Source of the DNA: Tissierella sp. P1
GTDB taxonomy: Bacteria; Bacillota; Clostridia; Tissierellales; Tissierellaceae
Length of the DNA: 64,000 bases
Reading direction: 5' to 3'
NCBI RefSeq assembly: GCF_002266425.1
Contig: NZ_NPMN01000016.1
Coordinates: forward strand, 1 to 64,000
Position 1 is the first letter of the stretch; the number at the start of each line of letters is the position of its first letter. This document shows, one piece after another, positions 45,498 to 55,253 of this stretch. Below the pieces are notes generated by a model. That model searched no databases. It was not told the origin of the DNA and worked only from the letters and a program-made list of their open reading frames with translations. Position numbers and translations under genes: made by a program.

Positions 45498-46085
45498 TTA
45501 AAATGGACTATAAAAAATAAAAGTCTTCATAAAAAGACTTTTATTTTTATCCGCAATTAATTTTACTATATCTTCTACTGAACTGCCAATCTTAATATCA
45601 TAATCACCAGATTTCAATTTAGTATCCAGTTTTAATTCTTGAGCTTTTTGAACAAAATCAGTTTTACTAACAAGACCATTTGATTCTAGAATGCTTCCGA
45701 TTTTAGATGGCAAAGAGCCAGATGGTATGGTAATTTTAACAACTTTACCATCATTAGAATCTTCTACACTATCATTAGAATCTTGAGGAGGATTTTCCAC
45801 CTTGGTATTGCCTTCATTGTTATCTTTAGGCTCATTATCTTGATTTTCGTCATTGGGTTCTTCAATATCTTGATCTTCATTATCTATTGAAGAATCAGGT
45901 TTCTTATCTTCATTATCTTCAATAACAACATCATTCTTAGGTGGTACATCTAGTGCATCCTTTGCAAATAGAAGGTCAAGTCTCCAACCTATGACAAGAA
46001 CTACAATGCCTATAATGCCAATCATTATTATGTAGTCTATTGAATCATATAGCATGTCCTTTATTCCTTCAAGAAAATTTTTCAT
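45498..46085 (-). CDS. MltG-like/YceG LysM-type domain membrane protein (C-terminus probably frameshifted)
   Basis: One N-terminal transmembrane helix (about 17-38), a long acidic low-complexity linker (about 50-110; DNEDQDIEEPNDENQDNE), and a C-terminal LysM-like module (about 113-180; VKITIPSGSLPSKIGSILES, LKSGDYDI) as found at the start of MltG transglycosylases. The catalytic YceG domain is missing, so it is not a full MltG. The frame overruns the terminator hairpin; one extra A in the run at 45544-45548 would stop it at about 45541 (ending IADKK). Peptidoglycan binding or regulation is plausible. Confidence 0.75.
   Translation of the reverse strand: MKNFLEGIKDMLYDSIDYIIMIGIIGIVVLVIGWRLDLLFAKDALDVPPKNDVVIEDNEDKKPDSSIDNEDQDIEEPNDENQDNEPKDNNEGNTKVENPPQDSNDSVEDSNDGKVVKITIPSGSLPSKIGSILESNGLVSKTDFVQKAQELKLDTKLKSGDYDIKIGSSVEDIVKLIADKNKSLFMKTFIFYSPF
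45511..45542 (-). terminator. terminator of the MltG-like gene (inside the extended reading frame)
   Basis: Minus-strand stem AAAAGTCTT with AAGACTTTT (45542-45534, 45527-45519) followed by ATTTTTTAT. The extended reading frame runs through it, which indicates that the true stop lies before it. Confidence 0.8.
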
Positions 46086-46187
46086 ATCTTCACCTCTCTA
46101 AAGAACTTTTGTAAAAATTTAGGTTTTAATTCCAGAATAGTGTATAATATAATTATAACATAAGATTTTAGAAAAGGTGAGAAAACT

Positions 46188-47156
46188 TTGAGAGAAATAA
46201 TAGTAGATAAAAATGAAAGTGAACAGAGACTAGATAGATTTTTAAAGAAATACTTAGCAGAAGCACCTCAAGGATTTGTATATAAGATGATCAGAAAGAA
46301 GAATATAAAGGTGAATGATGCTAAGGCTCAACCAGAAACTACCATTTATGAAGGTGATAGAATTCAACTTTATTTATCAGAGGAAACCATAGATAAATTT
46401 ATTGCAATAAAAGGAGAAATAAAATCAAAGTTAGTGCCTAATATTATATACGAAGATGATAATATCATATTGATAAATAAACCAGTAGGGATACTATCTC
46501 ATGGTGCATCTAAAGAATTTGAAGAAAATATAGTAGATAGTATGATTTCTTACTTGATTGAAAAGGGTGATTTTATACCTAGAGTTCAGAAGACTTTTAC
46601 TCCTTCTATATGTAATAGATTAGATAGAAATACTTCTGGTATAATAATAGGAGCTAAGAACTACCAGTCATTAAAAGCTATAAATGAAGCGATAAAAGAG
46701 GGAAAAGTAAGAAGGTTTTATAAAACCATAGTTAAAGGAAATATAAGAAAAGAATTTACAGCTGAAGGTTATCTATCAAAGGACGAAGATAAAAACAAAG
46801 TAGCAGTTCATGAAGATGATTACGAAGGTTCAAAAAAAATCACAACTGTTATAAAACCATTGAAAAATAAAAATGGATACTCTTTACTTGAAATTGAGTT
46901 AATTACAGGAAGAACTCATCAGATAAGAGGACATCTATCTTCATTAGGCTATCCAGTAATTGGAGATAGAAAATATGGGGATAGGGAAATTAATAGAAAG
47001 TTTAATAAAGAATATTCTTTAGATAATCAATGGCTCCATGGATATAAAGTAGAATTCAATGGACTATATGATGAATTTGAGTATTTAAACCATAAGGTTT
47101 TTATTGGTGACTTGACTGGAAAAGCAGAAGAGATAGAAAGAGATTTATTTGAGTAA
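46188..47156 (+). CDS. RluA-family pseudouridine synthase
   Basis: 322 residues. N-terminal S4 domain (about 10-65) and catalytic domain with Asp146 in CNRLDRNTSGI; TGRTHQIRGHLSSLGYPVIG is the standard C-terminal motif. RluC/RluD-type enzymes modify 23S rRNA; the insertion-rich middle prevents finer placement. TTG start after AAAAGGTG. Only 17 bases precede the kinase gene. Confidence 0.93.
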   Translation: MREIIVDKNESEQRLDRFLKKYLAEAPQGFVYKMIRKKNIKVNDAKAQPETTIYEGDRIQLYLSEETIDKFIAIKGEIKSKLVPNIIYEDDNIILINKPVGILSHGASKEFEENIVDSMISYLIEKGDFIPRVQKTFTPSICNRLDRNTSGIIIGAKNYQSLKAINEAIKEGKVRRFYKTIVKGNIRKEFTAEGYLSKDEDKNKVAVHEDDYEGSKKITTVIKPLKNKNGYSLLEIELITGRTHQIRGHLSSLGYPVIGDRKYGDREINRKFNKEYSLDNQWLHGYKVEFNGLYDEFEYLNHKVFIGDLTGKAEEIERDLFE

Positions 47157-47173
47157 TTATTGGGGGTGTAAAG

Positions 47174-48838
47174 ATGACTTACAAACTTAAATTACATGTA
47201 GAAGGAATGGGAGAATTATTAGTAGAAAAGGGAGCGACTTTGAGAGATGTGGCTAGAAAAGTTTTTAAGGAAGACTATAAGAAATATTTAGGTGCTAAAG
47301 TGAATAATGAAGTTTTCAATTTAGGCAAAATAGTTGAAGAAGATATGAATATAATTTTTCTGGATATTAATGATGTGGATGGATATAGAATATATACTAA
47401 AACTATATCTGCTGTATTTATAATGGCATGCAAAGAATTATTTCCTGAAAGGGCTGTAAGAATAGAACATTTCTTAGGTGAAGGACTTTATGTGACTTTT
47501 GAAAAAAGTTATTCAATAACTTTTAAAGAAGTAGAACAAATACAAGAAAAAATGAAAGAAATAGTTCAAGATGATCTTCCAATACTACGTGAGAAAATGT
47601 CTAAAGATAAGGCTATAAAACTTTTTAAAGAATATAATTACTATGATAAGATAAGACTTTTTAACACTTTAGACAGAGAGGAAGTAGATGTATATAATAT
47701 AGGAGACCATAGAGATACATATCACGGTTTTTTAGCTCCATCCACAGGATATGTAGAGATTTTCAAGCTTAAATACTATTATCCAGGAGTTTTAATTATG
47801 TTTCCTAGTATGAACTCTAATTATCAAATACCTGAATTTAAGGAACTCAAGAAATTATCTAAGGTATTTAAGGAAGCAAATGATTGGGGAGATATACTGG
47901 ATTTAGCATATGTAGGTTCTTTAAATGAAAAGATTATAGATGGTGGTATAGCTGAGGTAATCAGAATATCTGAGGCACTTCATGAAAAAAAGATTGCCAA
48001 TATTGCAGATAGAATTTGTGAGGATGAAGACATTCATCTGATTTTAATAGCAGGACCATCTTCTTCGGGAAAAACCACTTTTTCAAAAAGATTAGAGGTT
48101 CAATTAAAGGTAAATGGAAAAAGACCAGTATCTATTTCTGTAGATGATTACTTTGTTGACAGGGAAAAAACACCATTAAATGAAGATGGTACTTATGATT
48201 TTGAAAATATTAATGCAATAGATTTAGATAAGTTAAATGAAGATTTGGTAAAATTAATTGAGGGAGAAGAAGTTGAGCTACCTAAGTTTAATTTTATTAC
48301 AGGTAAACGTGAGAAATCAGGGAAAATAGTTAAAGTAGATAAGGATCATCCTATAATTGTTGAAGGGATTCATAGTTTAAATCCTAAAATGACTAGTTAT
48401 ATTCCAGAAAAAAATAAATATAAGATTTATATTTCAGCTTTGACTCAGCTTAATATAGATGCACATAATCGTATTCCTACGACTGATACAAGGCTTATTA
48501 GAAGAATCGTTAGAGATATAAAATATAGAGGAAATGATGCCATCCGTACTTTGGAATTGTGGTCTGGAGTAAGGAAAGGAGAAGAAAGATATATTTTCCC
48601 ATTCCAAGAAGAAGCTGATATAATGTTTGATTCCACCTTGGTTTATGAGTTAGCAGTTCTTAAAAAGCATATAAAGCCACTTTTAGAAGAAATAAATAGT
48701 GCTAGTATTTATTATGGAGAAGCAAAAAAATTACTTAAATTCTTAGAATATTTTAGAGATATTGAAGATGAAAGCATAATACCACAAAACTCTATTCTAA
48801 GAGAGTTCATAGGAAAAACTTATTTTGATGTTCACTAG
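47174..48838 (+). CDS. nucleoside kinase with TGS/ThrRS-like N-terminus (uridine kinase family)
   Basis: 554 residues. N-terminal TGS-like and threonyl-tRNA-synthetase additional-domain-like regions (about 1-240; HRDTYHGFLAPSTGYVEIF), then a uridine kinase/phosphoribulokinase domain with Walker A AGPSSSGKTT (about 292-301), DDYFVDREKTP and VVEGIHSLNP-like IVEGIHSLNP. The architecture is the usual clostridial one. It probably phosphorylates a nucleoside in salvage; the role of the tRNA-synthetase-like part is unknown. GGGGGTG site before ATG. Confidence 0.9.
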   Translation: MTYKLKLHVEGMGELLVEKGATLRDVARKVFKEDYKKYLGAKVNNEVFNLGKIVEEDMNIIFLDINDVDGYRIYTKTISAVFIMACKELFPERAVRIEHFLGEGLYVTFEKSYSITFKEVEQIQEKMKEIVQDDLPILREKMSKDKAIKLFKEYNYYDKIRLFNTLDREEVDVYNIGDHRDTYHGFLAPSTGYVEIFKLKYYYPGVLIMFPSMNSNYQIPEFKELKKLSKVFKEANDWGDILDLAYVGSLNEKIIDGGIAEVIRISEALHEKKIANIADRICEDEDIHLILIAGPSSSGKTTFSKRLEVQLKVNGKRPVSISVDDYFVDREKTPLNEDGTYDFENINAIDLDKLNEDLVKLIEGEEVELPKFNFITGKREKSGKIVKVDKDHPIIVEGIHSLNPKMTSYIPEKNKYKIYISALTQLNIDAHNRIPTTDTRLIRRIVRDIKYRGNDAIRTLELWSGVRKGEERYIFPFQEEADIMFDSTLVYELAVLKKHIKPLLEEINSASIYYGEAKKLLKFLEYFRDIEDESIIPQNSILREFIGKTYFDVH

Positions 48839-48852
48839 ATGAGGGGGATAAA

Positions 48853-49767
48853 ATGGAAGATTTATTATCAAAGATTATTGAAAAAAATAGATATTTAATA
48901 TCCAAAGGGGCAGTAGCAGATTATATACCAGCATTATCTAAAGTTAATCCTAATAACATAGGGGTTTGCCTTATGGATGTTGATGGAAATATTTATAAGG
49001 CTGGAAACTATGATGTAAAATTTACTATTCAAAGTATATCTAAAATCATGAGTCTCATGTTAGCTTTAATAGATAATGGTGAGGATAAGGTATTTAAAAA
49101 AATCGATTATGAGCCTACTGAAGAGCCTTTTAATACATTATTTAAACTAGATTTTCCTCATACGGTGAAACCTTCCAATCCAATGATAAATTCAGGTGCC
49201 ATAGTTACAACATCTTTGATCAAAGGTAAGGGAGAAGAACGTTTTAATAGGCTGTTAAATTTTATTAGAACAGTGACAGAGAATTCAAGTATATCCTATA
49301 ACGAAGAAGTATATTTATCGGAAAAGGATACAGGGCATAAGAACAGAGCTATGGCTTATCTTATGAGGGCTAGGGGATTTATAGATGGCGATGTAGAAGA
49401 AATATTAGATGTATATTTTAAACAATGTTCTATAGAAATAACAACAGTTGATATTGCTAAGATAGGACTATTTTTAGCTAATAGGTGTAAGCTGCTTGAA
49501 CAGAGTATTAAAGTATGTGATGCTAGAATAGCGTCAATAGTAACAGCAATAATGGCTACATGTGGCATGTATAATTTTAGTGGGGAATATGCTGCAACAG
49601 TAGGAATCCCATCAAAGAGTGGGGTAGGTGGAGGTATATTAGGAACAATACCATATAAAATGGGTATTGGTGTATTTAGTCCAACATTAGACCAATATGG
49701 TAATTCCATAGTTGGATATGGAATTATGAGAGATCTATCTAAAGAATTAAATTTAAATATATTTTAG
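48853..49767 (+). CDS. glsA: glutaminase A
   Basis: 304 residues, the typical length. Serine-beta-lactamase-like fold: Ser61-Ile-Ser-Lys64 (QSISK), NPMINSGAI, and GVGGGILGTIP near the C-terminus. It hydrolyses glutamine to glutamate and ammonia. It lies 14 bases after the kinase gene, with GAGGGG site, and is followed by a strong terminator, so it ends the operon. Confidence 0.95.
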   Translation: MEDLLSKIIEKNRYLISKGAVADYIPALSKVNPNNIGVCLMDVDGNIYKAGNYDVKFTIQSISKIMSLMLALIDNGEDKVFKKIDYEPTEEPFNTLFKLDFPHTVKPSNPMINSGAIVTTSLIKGKGEERFNRLLNFIRTVTENSSISYNEEVYLSEKDTGHKNRAMAYLMRARGFIDGDVEEILDVYFKQCSIEITTVDIAKIGLFLANRCKLLEQSIKVCDARIASIVTAIMATCGMYNFSGEYAATVGIPSKSGVGGGILGTIPYKMGIGVFSPTLDQYGNSIVGYGIMRDLSKELNLNIF

Positions 49768-49773
49768 AGAGAT

Positions 49774-49803
49774 AGATGGAGGGACAAAATCCCTCCATTT
49801 GAT
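49774..49803 (+). terminator. terminator after glsA
   Basis: Perfect 9-bp stem ATGGAGGGA with TCCCTCCAT (49776-49784, 49790-49798), loop CAAAA, then TTGATTTTATTT. Confidence 0.88.
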
Positions 49804-49882
49804 TTTATTTATTGTTTTCATACTTATTGTAAATAAGGTGAAACTATAATAAAATTAATATAACATAAGAAAAGGTGATTGC

Positions 49883-51109
49883 ATGAGGCTGAAAGTAATA
49901 ACATTTATATTATTAATATCCGTTATCTTTATAGGAGGTTGCAAGCAAGAAAATTTAAATTTAGATGAATCAGATATAGAGATACCTAACAATAATAATG
50001 AAGAAGTAGTGGACTCTATAGAAGATAAAGTTAAATCTATGTCCCTAGAGGAAAAAATAGGCCAGCTAATGATTGTTGGTTTTGACGGAATAGGTATTAA
50101 TGAAGAAATTGTTAGATCTATTGAAGATTTTAAGGTTGGAGGATTTATATTATTTGCAAGGAATATAGTAGATGAGAATCAAACTCTAAAACTCCTTAAT
50201 GACATTAAGGATGCAAATACCAATAATGATATACCTTTATTTTTATCTATTGATGAAGAGGGGGGAAAAGTCAGTAGATTACCTAAGTCATTTGCAAAGT
50301 TACCAGAGGCTATGAAAATAGGAAAGAAAAATGACAAAGACATTTCTTATAGAACTGGTAATATATTGGGTCAGAGGGTCAGTGCTTTAGGTTTCAATGT
50401 AAATTTTGCACCCGTGTTAGATATTAATTCTAATCCTAAGAATCCAGTAATCGGAAATCGAGCTTTTGGTACTACCATAGATCAAGTAGTCAATAATGGG
50501 TTAGAGGTAATGAATGGTATACGTGATATAGGAGTAATTCCTGCTGTGAAGCATTTTCCAGGGCATGGAGATACTGAGGTAGACTCACATGTGAAATTAC
50601 CCCGAGTGGATAAAACTATAGAAGAGTTAAAAACATTTGAACTGATACCATTTATTGAAGCTATTAAAGAAAATGTAGATATGGTAATGGTAGCTCATAT
50701 ACTATATCCAGAGATAGATAAAGAATATCCTGCTACTATGTCTTCAAGGATAATTGAAGGCGTTCTAAGAGAGGAATTAAACTATGATGGAGTAATAGTA
50801 TCTGACGATATGACTATGGGTGCAATAGTGCAGAATTATACATTAGAGGACGGAGTATTATCATTTATTAAGGCAGGAGGAGATATAGCTTTAGTCTGTC
50901 ACGGAAAAGATAACCAGGGAAAAGTATTTGAAAAAATAAAAGAAGCTATAGAAACTGGAGAGATAAGTCAGGAAGATATAGATGAGAAAGTTTATAGAAT
51001 TTTAAAGCTTAAAGAAAAGTATAAATTAGAAGATAAGGAGACTGACAAGATAAGCCTAAAAATATTAAATCATGATACTATAGAACTAATTGAAGAGATT
51101 AATAAATAG
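49883..51109 (+). CDS. nagZ: NagZ-like glycoside hydrolase family 3 lipoprotein
   Basis: 408 residues. Lipoprotein signal with lipobox IGGC, Cys20. GH3 N-terminal barrel: KHFPGHGDTEVDSH, containing the His-Asp general-acid dyad of NagZ enzymes, and nucleophile Asp in VSDDMTMGAI. It removes terminal beta-GlcNAc from muropeptides or glycans. It has no second GH3 domain, so is the single-domain NagZ form, but anchored outside the membrane. First gene of a run of closely spaced genes through 53982. Confidence 0.92.
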   Translation: MRLKVITFILLISVIFIGGCKQENLNLDESDIEIPNNNNEEVVDSIEDKVKSMSLEEKIGQLMIVGFDGIGINEEIVRSIEDFKVGGFILFARNIVDENQTLKLLNDIKDANTNNDIPLFLSIDEEGGKVSRLPKSFAKLPEAMKIGKKNDKDISYRTGNILGQRVSALGFNVNFAPVLDINSNPKNPVIGNRAFGTTIDQVVNNGLEVMNGIRDIGVIPAVKHFPGHGDTEVDSHVKLPRVDKTIEELKTFELIPFIEAIKENVDMVMVAHILYPEIDKEYPATMSSRIIEGVLREELNYDGVIVSDDMTMGAIVQNYTLEDGVLSFIKAGGDIALVCHGKDNQGKVFEKIKEAIETGEISQEDIDEKVYRILKLKEKYKLEDKETDKISLKILNHDTIELIEEINK

Positions 51110-51131
51110 CCATATAAAAGGGGTGTCCTAA

Positions 51132-51953
51132 ATGGAAAATTATTTAAAGCTTAGAGATGGCATAGAATTATTCTACAGGAAAGATGTTGTAGAATCACCT
51201 AAAGCAATAGTACTTATTAATCATGGATTCGCAGAGCATTTAGTAAGATATGATTATATTACACAAAGCCTAAATTATGAAGGATATAGTGTATATCGAT
51301 ATGATTTAAGAGGACATGGGAGAACTAAATCTATACTGGGTCATGTAAATTCTTATGAGGACTTTATATTAGATTGTGATGAAATGGTAGAGTTAATTAA
51401 GAGGGAAAACAATGATTTGTCTATTTTTATGCTTGGACACAGTATGGGTGGATTTATTACATGTCTATATGGATTAAACTATCCTAATAAACTAAAGGGA
51501 CAAATATTTTCAGGTGCTGCAGTTAATACCTTACCAAAGGCTCAAGGATATAGGTCATATTTATATGAGTTTTTGAATTTATTTGTAAAAAAAATGAGAA
51601 TAAAAAGCCCTATAACAAAAGATATCTGCAGGGATGAAAATGTTGTGACAGATTATACAAAAGATCCTCTAATATTAAAAGATGCCACATTAAATTTCTA
51701 TGTACAATTTTTAGTAAAAGGAAGGAAGTATATTAACAAAAATATTCAAAGGTATAACTATCCATGTCTAATTCTTCACGGAGGAGCAGATAAAATAGTA
51801 CCTAAAGAAGTAGCTATATATCTTTACAGTAGCATATCATCGAAGGATAAAGAGATAAAGATATATGATGATCTATATCATGAGATCTTAAATGAAAAAG
51901 AAAAAAGCCAAGTAATGGATAATATAATATCTTGGTTAAATCATAGGGGGTAA
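51132..51953 (+). CDS. alpha/beta hydrolase, monoacylglycerol-lipase-like
   Basis: 273 residues. Nucleophile elbow GHSMGG with Ser104, oxyanion region HGFAEH, acid Asp in GGADKIVP and His in YHEILNE. YDLRGHGRT is the lysophospholipase/monoglyceride lipase signature. No signal peptide, so cytosolic. GGGGTG site before ATG; spacing of 22 bases from nagZ suggests co-transcription. Confidence 0.92.
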   Translation: MENYLKLRDGIELFYRKDVVESPKAIVLINHGFAEHLVRYDYITQSLNYEGYSVYRYDLRGHGRTKSILGHVNSYEDFILDCDEMVELIKRENNDLSIFMLGHSMGGFITCLYGLNYPNKLKGQIFSGAAVNTLPKAQGYRSYLYEFLNLFVKKMRIKSPITKDICRDENVVTDYTKDPLILKDATLNFYVQFLVKGRKYINKNIQRYNYPCLILHGGADKIVPKEVAIYLYSSISSKDKEIKIYDDLYHEILNEKEKSQVMDNIISWLNHRG

Positions 51954-51957
51954 TACA

Positions 51958-52161
51958 TTGTTGATCGGAATAGTTTTTTTATCAATAAGTATATTTATTT
52001 ATATAAAAGAAAACTACGATATAGATAATGTGGGGGAAGAAAGAGTTTTTAGCAAGAAAAAAGACATTGTTGAAGATGGAAATTACAGATATAGGATACT
52101 AATAAGTATCTTCTCCTTAGTACTAGGAATATTTAGAATTCTAAGTTCAATTATATATTAA
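51958..52161 (+). CDS. small two-helix membrane protein
   Basis: 67 residues, TTG start after GGGGG, with hydrophobic helices at about 2-15 and 46-65 flanking a charged loop with YDIDNVGEERVF. It lies four bases after the hydrolase gene and 12 before the next, so it is part of the operon. No recognisable family. Confidence 0.55.
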   Translation: MLIGIVFLSISIFIYIKENYDIDNVGEERVFSKKKDIVEDGNYRYRILISIFSLVLGIFRILSSIIY

Positions 52162-52173
52162 GGTGGATTTTTT

Positions 52174-53982
52174 ATGATGAAAAAAATAATAAAATTTATA
52201 ATATTAATTTCAATAATATTAATACCTAATATTGTATTTGCAGAGGACGTAAATTCTATTCTATTAATAGTTGACGAACTTTCAATAGAAACGATAGAAG
52301 AATTATATTTAGAACAATATAGTATTGGTTTTGTAAATTTAAAGACTAGGCCACCCTATTCAGAAGAGGGATTATTCTTATCTATAAATACAGGAAGAAA
52401 GCTAAGTATAAAGAATTTTGGGAAAAAGGATAAAAAGATAGATTATTTAAGTGATATTTTGAAAAAAGAAAATGTTTCATATATCGGAGAAGGAAAAGGT
52501 AATCTTATAATTGGAAATAGAGAGGGGATAGTTGATTATAGTGAGGATTCTATAATATATAGTTTAAATTGGCTAGTAGAAAAAACTGACAATTTACTAA
52601 ATAAATCAGATGTATTAGTATTAGAATATGATCTGAAACAAGGGCATAATAGAATAGAGATTTTAAATCAATATTTAAATCATTATAAAAATGAGCAAAT
52701 AATTGTTTTGCCTAAAGCTGTAGCGACGGAAGATAAATATTTGTTGAATAAATATCTTGTTCCAATTATTCATATTAATAAGGGAAACCACGGTTTATTG
52801 ACAAGTTCATCTACTAAAAGAGAAGGATTTATTGCATTGGAAGACATTTCAGCTCAGATAAAGGAGACATATGGTTATAAAAAGAAAATTGATATAGGAA
52901 AACCTTTTAAATCCATAGAATCAGATAATCCTAAGAAAGAGATTGAAGATATATACAAAAAGAATATGAATTTATTGATTGCTGCATACCTCTTTCATGG
53001 ACTTATCTATTTTGTTCAAGTATTACTTGGAGTATGGATATTAAAAGCTAAAAAAATAGAGAAGTGGTTATATACTATTTATTCCTTTGTATCTACAAAT
53101 ATTTTCACATCACTATTACTTGGATTGTTTGAATTTCATAAAAATATTTTTATCTATTTAATCATTAATTTATTAATTTCTTATTTAATTACTAGACTTA
53201 TTATAAAAAGAAAACTAGATTTAGTGAAGCTAATAAGTATATTCACTTATGCTTTAGTAGTTTTTGGGACTTGTTTATATCCAAAGATGATTTATAATTC
53301 ATATATTGGATTTAATAATTTAGTATATGGAGCTAGGTATTATGGATTAAATAATGGAATCATGGGAGTATTATTAGTTACTTCTATATTGAGTTTTTTT
53401 AGCATAACAAAATCAATAGAAAGTGATAATTTAAAAAGATTTATTGGATTATTTATTTTTATAATTAATATGATAACATTATCTACATACTTTGGAGCTA
53501 ATACTGGTGGATTTATAACATCTGTTGTATTATTTGGACTTATGATTTATAGATTATTTTTCTCTAATAAAGAAATAAGGAGATATTTATTTTTATTCTT
53601 TTTAATAGGAATATTTATATTTAGTTTAAATATAATATTTGATGATTTCACAGGAGAGAATACCCATGCATTTGGATTTTTCTATAGATTAAAGGAAAAC
53701 GGAATCAGTGAATTGATATCCTTGGCATCCTTTAAGGCTAAGGAACTCTTTAAATTAACAATATTACCACCATTCTCTATAGTATTGATTTTTCAGGCTA
53801 TTATACTTAATAAATTAAGAAGAATTATAAGAGATACTAAAGAAATAAAAGAAGAAGCAATGATAATTTTCATCACTTCTTTAGTTGGCTTTGCATTAAA
53901 TGATACGGGAGTTATAACACTTATTTATATGATTCATTATCTAGTCTTAGATATAATAAGCAATAGATTAAAGATTGAATAA
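52174..53982 (+). CDS. polytopic envelope protein with large N-terminal extracytoplasmic domain, function unknown
   Basis: 602 residues. Signal peptide about 1-24, an extracytoplasmic domain of about 240 residues starting NSILLIVDELSIETIEELY, then about eight to nine helices from residue 267. The LLIVDE strand and the later VLVLEYDLKQGHNRIEILNQ recall alkaline-phosphatase-type folds, but no full metal-binding set can be seen. The membrane half has GLNNGIMGVLL and ANTGGFIT segments. Last gene of the nagZ cluster; convergent with the MFS gene with only three bases between. Possible envelope enzyme or sensor; no function assigned. Confidence 0.7.
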   Translation: MMKKIIKFIILISIILIPNIVFAEDVNSILLIVDELSIETIEELYLEQYSIGFVNLKTRPPYSEEGLFLSINTGRKLSIKNFGKKDKKIDYLSDILKKENVSYIGEGKGNLIIGNREGIVDYSEDSIIYSLNWLVEKTDNLLNKSDVLVLEYDLKQGHNRIEILNQYLNHYKNEQIIVLPKAVATEDKYLLNKYLVPIIHINKGNHGLLTSSSTKREGFIALEDISAQIKETYGYKKKIDIGKPFKSIESDNPKKEIEDIYKKNMNLLIAAYLFHGLIYFVQVLLGVWILKAKKIEKWLYTIYSFVSTNIFTSLLLGLFEFHKNIFIYLIINLLISYLITRLIIKRKLDLVKLISIFTYALVVFGTCLYPKMIYNSYIGFNNLVYGARYYGLNNGIMGVLLVTSILSFFSITKSIESDNLKRFIGLFIFIINMITLSTYFGANTGGFITSVVLFGLMIYRLFFSNKEIRRYLFLFFLIGIFIFSLNIIFDDFTGENTHAFGFFYRLKENGISELISLASFKAKELFKLTILPPFSIVLIFQAIILNKLRRIIRDTKEIKEEAMIIFITSLVGFALNDTGVITLIYMIHYLVLDIISNRLKIE

Positions 53983-53985
53983 TAG

Positions 53986-55128
53986 TTATTCTTTTATGTC
54001 AAGCTTTGATATAATGATTATTGCTAAAATCGAGGAAATAGCTGCTATACTTAGGACAAGTTTAAATCCGCCTAAGGTATAGATAAGAGGGCCTATTATA
54101 CTGTAAAATGTTATAGTAAGAGCATTTACAGTATAGAATAAACTCATAAAGGTTCCTCTTTTTTCTGGGATAATTTCAGATGCCAATGCTTGGTAGGAAG
54201 TCCATCCTCCGTCTAATCCAAAAGAAAATAATGTTACAAAACTCAATACCAGTGGCAAAGAACTAAAATATGTAATAGGTATTATAGCTAACACCATTAA
54301 AACAAATAAACCTTTGGATAATTTATATTTCCCCAACTTATCAGAAAAAATGGCTGAAAAAAGAATGCCAGCAATAGTCCCGAGGGCTATGAATGTGTAC
54401 GCAATACCAATATTTACTTGAGAAAGATTAAAATTGTTTGAGAGGTAGATGCTCAAGTAATTCAGTATTAGAGATGGAGCGGTTAGTAATAAAAATACAG
54501 TAAGAAGCATCTTTTTAGCTATAGGATTTTTTAGTAAAGATAAAAATTCTTTCTTATCTACTTTTACATCATGAGATTTTTTAGTTTCAGGCAAATTAAT
54601 TAAAAGTATTAGAGAAAGTGTGCCTACAATAGCTAATGGAATATATATTATAGCTAAATTGTTATATTTACTAACTAAATAGGTAGCATAAATTGGGCTA
54701 AAAAGTATGGCTGAGCCAAAGGCAGTCCTGAGTAGTCCGGAAGCTTTCCCACGATTTTCATAAGATATAAATTCAGATATGTAAGATAGGTTTGTTCCAC
54801 TTATAGAAAAATATGCAAATCCGATGAAGATTCTTGCAAAAGCAAATATATATGACGATCTTGCGAATCCGCCAATAGTAGAACCAATAATAAATAATAT
54901 TAAAGATATAACTAGACTTTTTTTCTTACCATATTTATCTGCGAAAACACCTAGATAAGGAACGAGAAATCCAACAGCAGAATAGCCCAAGTTAAAAAGC
55001 ATTACCATACCTTCATTAATGGAAAAATGCTTTGCTAGGAAAGGGGCAAGTGGTCCAATTACACCCATTTCTATAGCTATTATTATTTGAATTAAAAATG
55101 TAGTTGAAAACATTAGAATACTATTCAT
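53986..55128 (-). CDS. major facilitator superfamily transporter
   Basis: 380 residues, twelve helices. Motif A between helices 2 and 3 is GVFADKYGKKKSL; IISKL ending. The pattern is that of 12-helix drug or sugar efflux permeases (DHA1-like). ATG at 55128 follows GGAGG by six bases; the upstream TTG overlaps that site. Single gene, substrate unknown. It is divergent from the ABC exporter gene, which starts 126 bases away. Confidence 0.9.
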   Translation of the reverse strand: MNSILMFSTTFLIQIIIAIEMGVIGPLAPFLAKHFSINEGMVMLFNLGYSAVGFLVPYLGVFADKYGKKKSLVISLILFIIGSTIGGFARSSYIFAFARIFIGFAYFSISGTNLSYISEFISYENRGKASGLLRTAFGSAILFSPIYATYLVSKYNNLAIIYIPLAIVGTLSLILLINLPETKKSHDVKVDKKEFLSLLKNPIAKKMLLTVFLLLTAPSLILNYLSIYLSNNFNLSQVNIGIAYTFIALGTIAGILFSAIFSDKLGKYKLSKGLFVLMVLAIIPITYFSSLPLVLSFVTLFSFGLDGGWTSYQALASEIIPEKRGTFMSLFYTVNALTITFYSIIGPLIYTLGGFKLVLSIAAISSILAIIIISKLDIKE

Positions 55129-55253
55129 TTTGACCTCCAATTTGTAGTTGTTAATTAATATATAATATAATACAATTGAAAAAAAAGCAAAACTATTATA
55201 TAATATTCGTGACTCGAAATATTATACTATAAAGGTTAAGGGGGAGTGATTAT

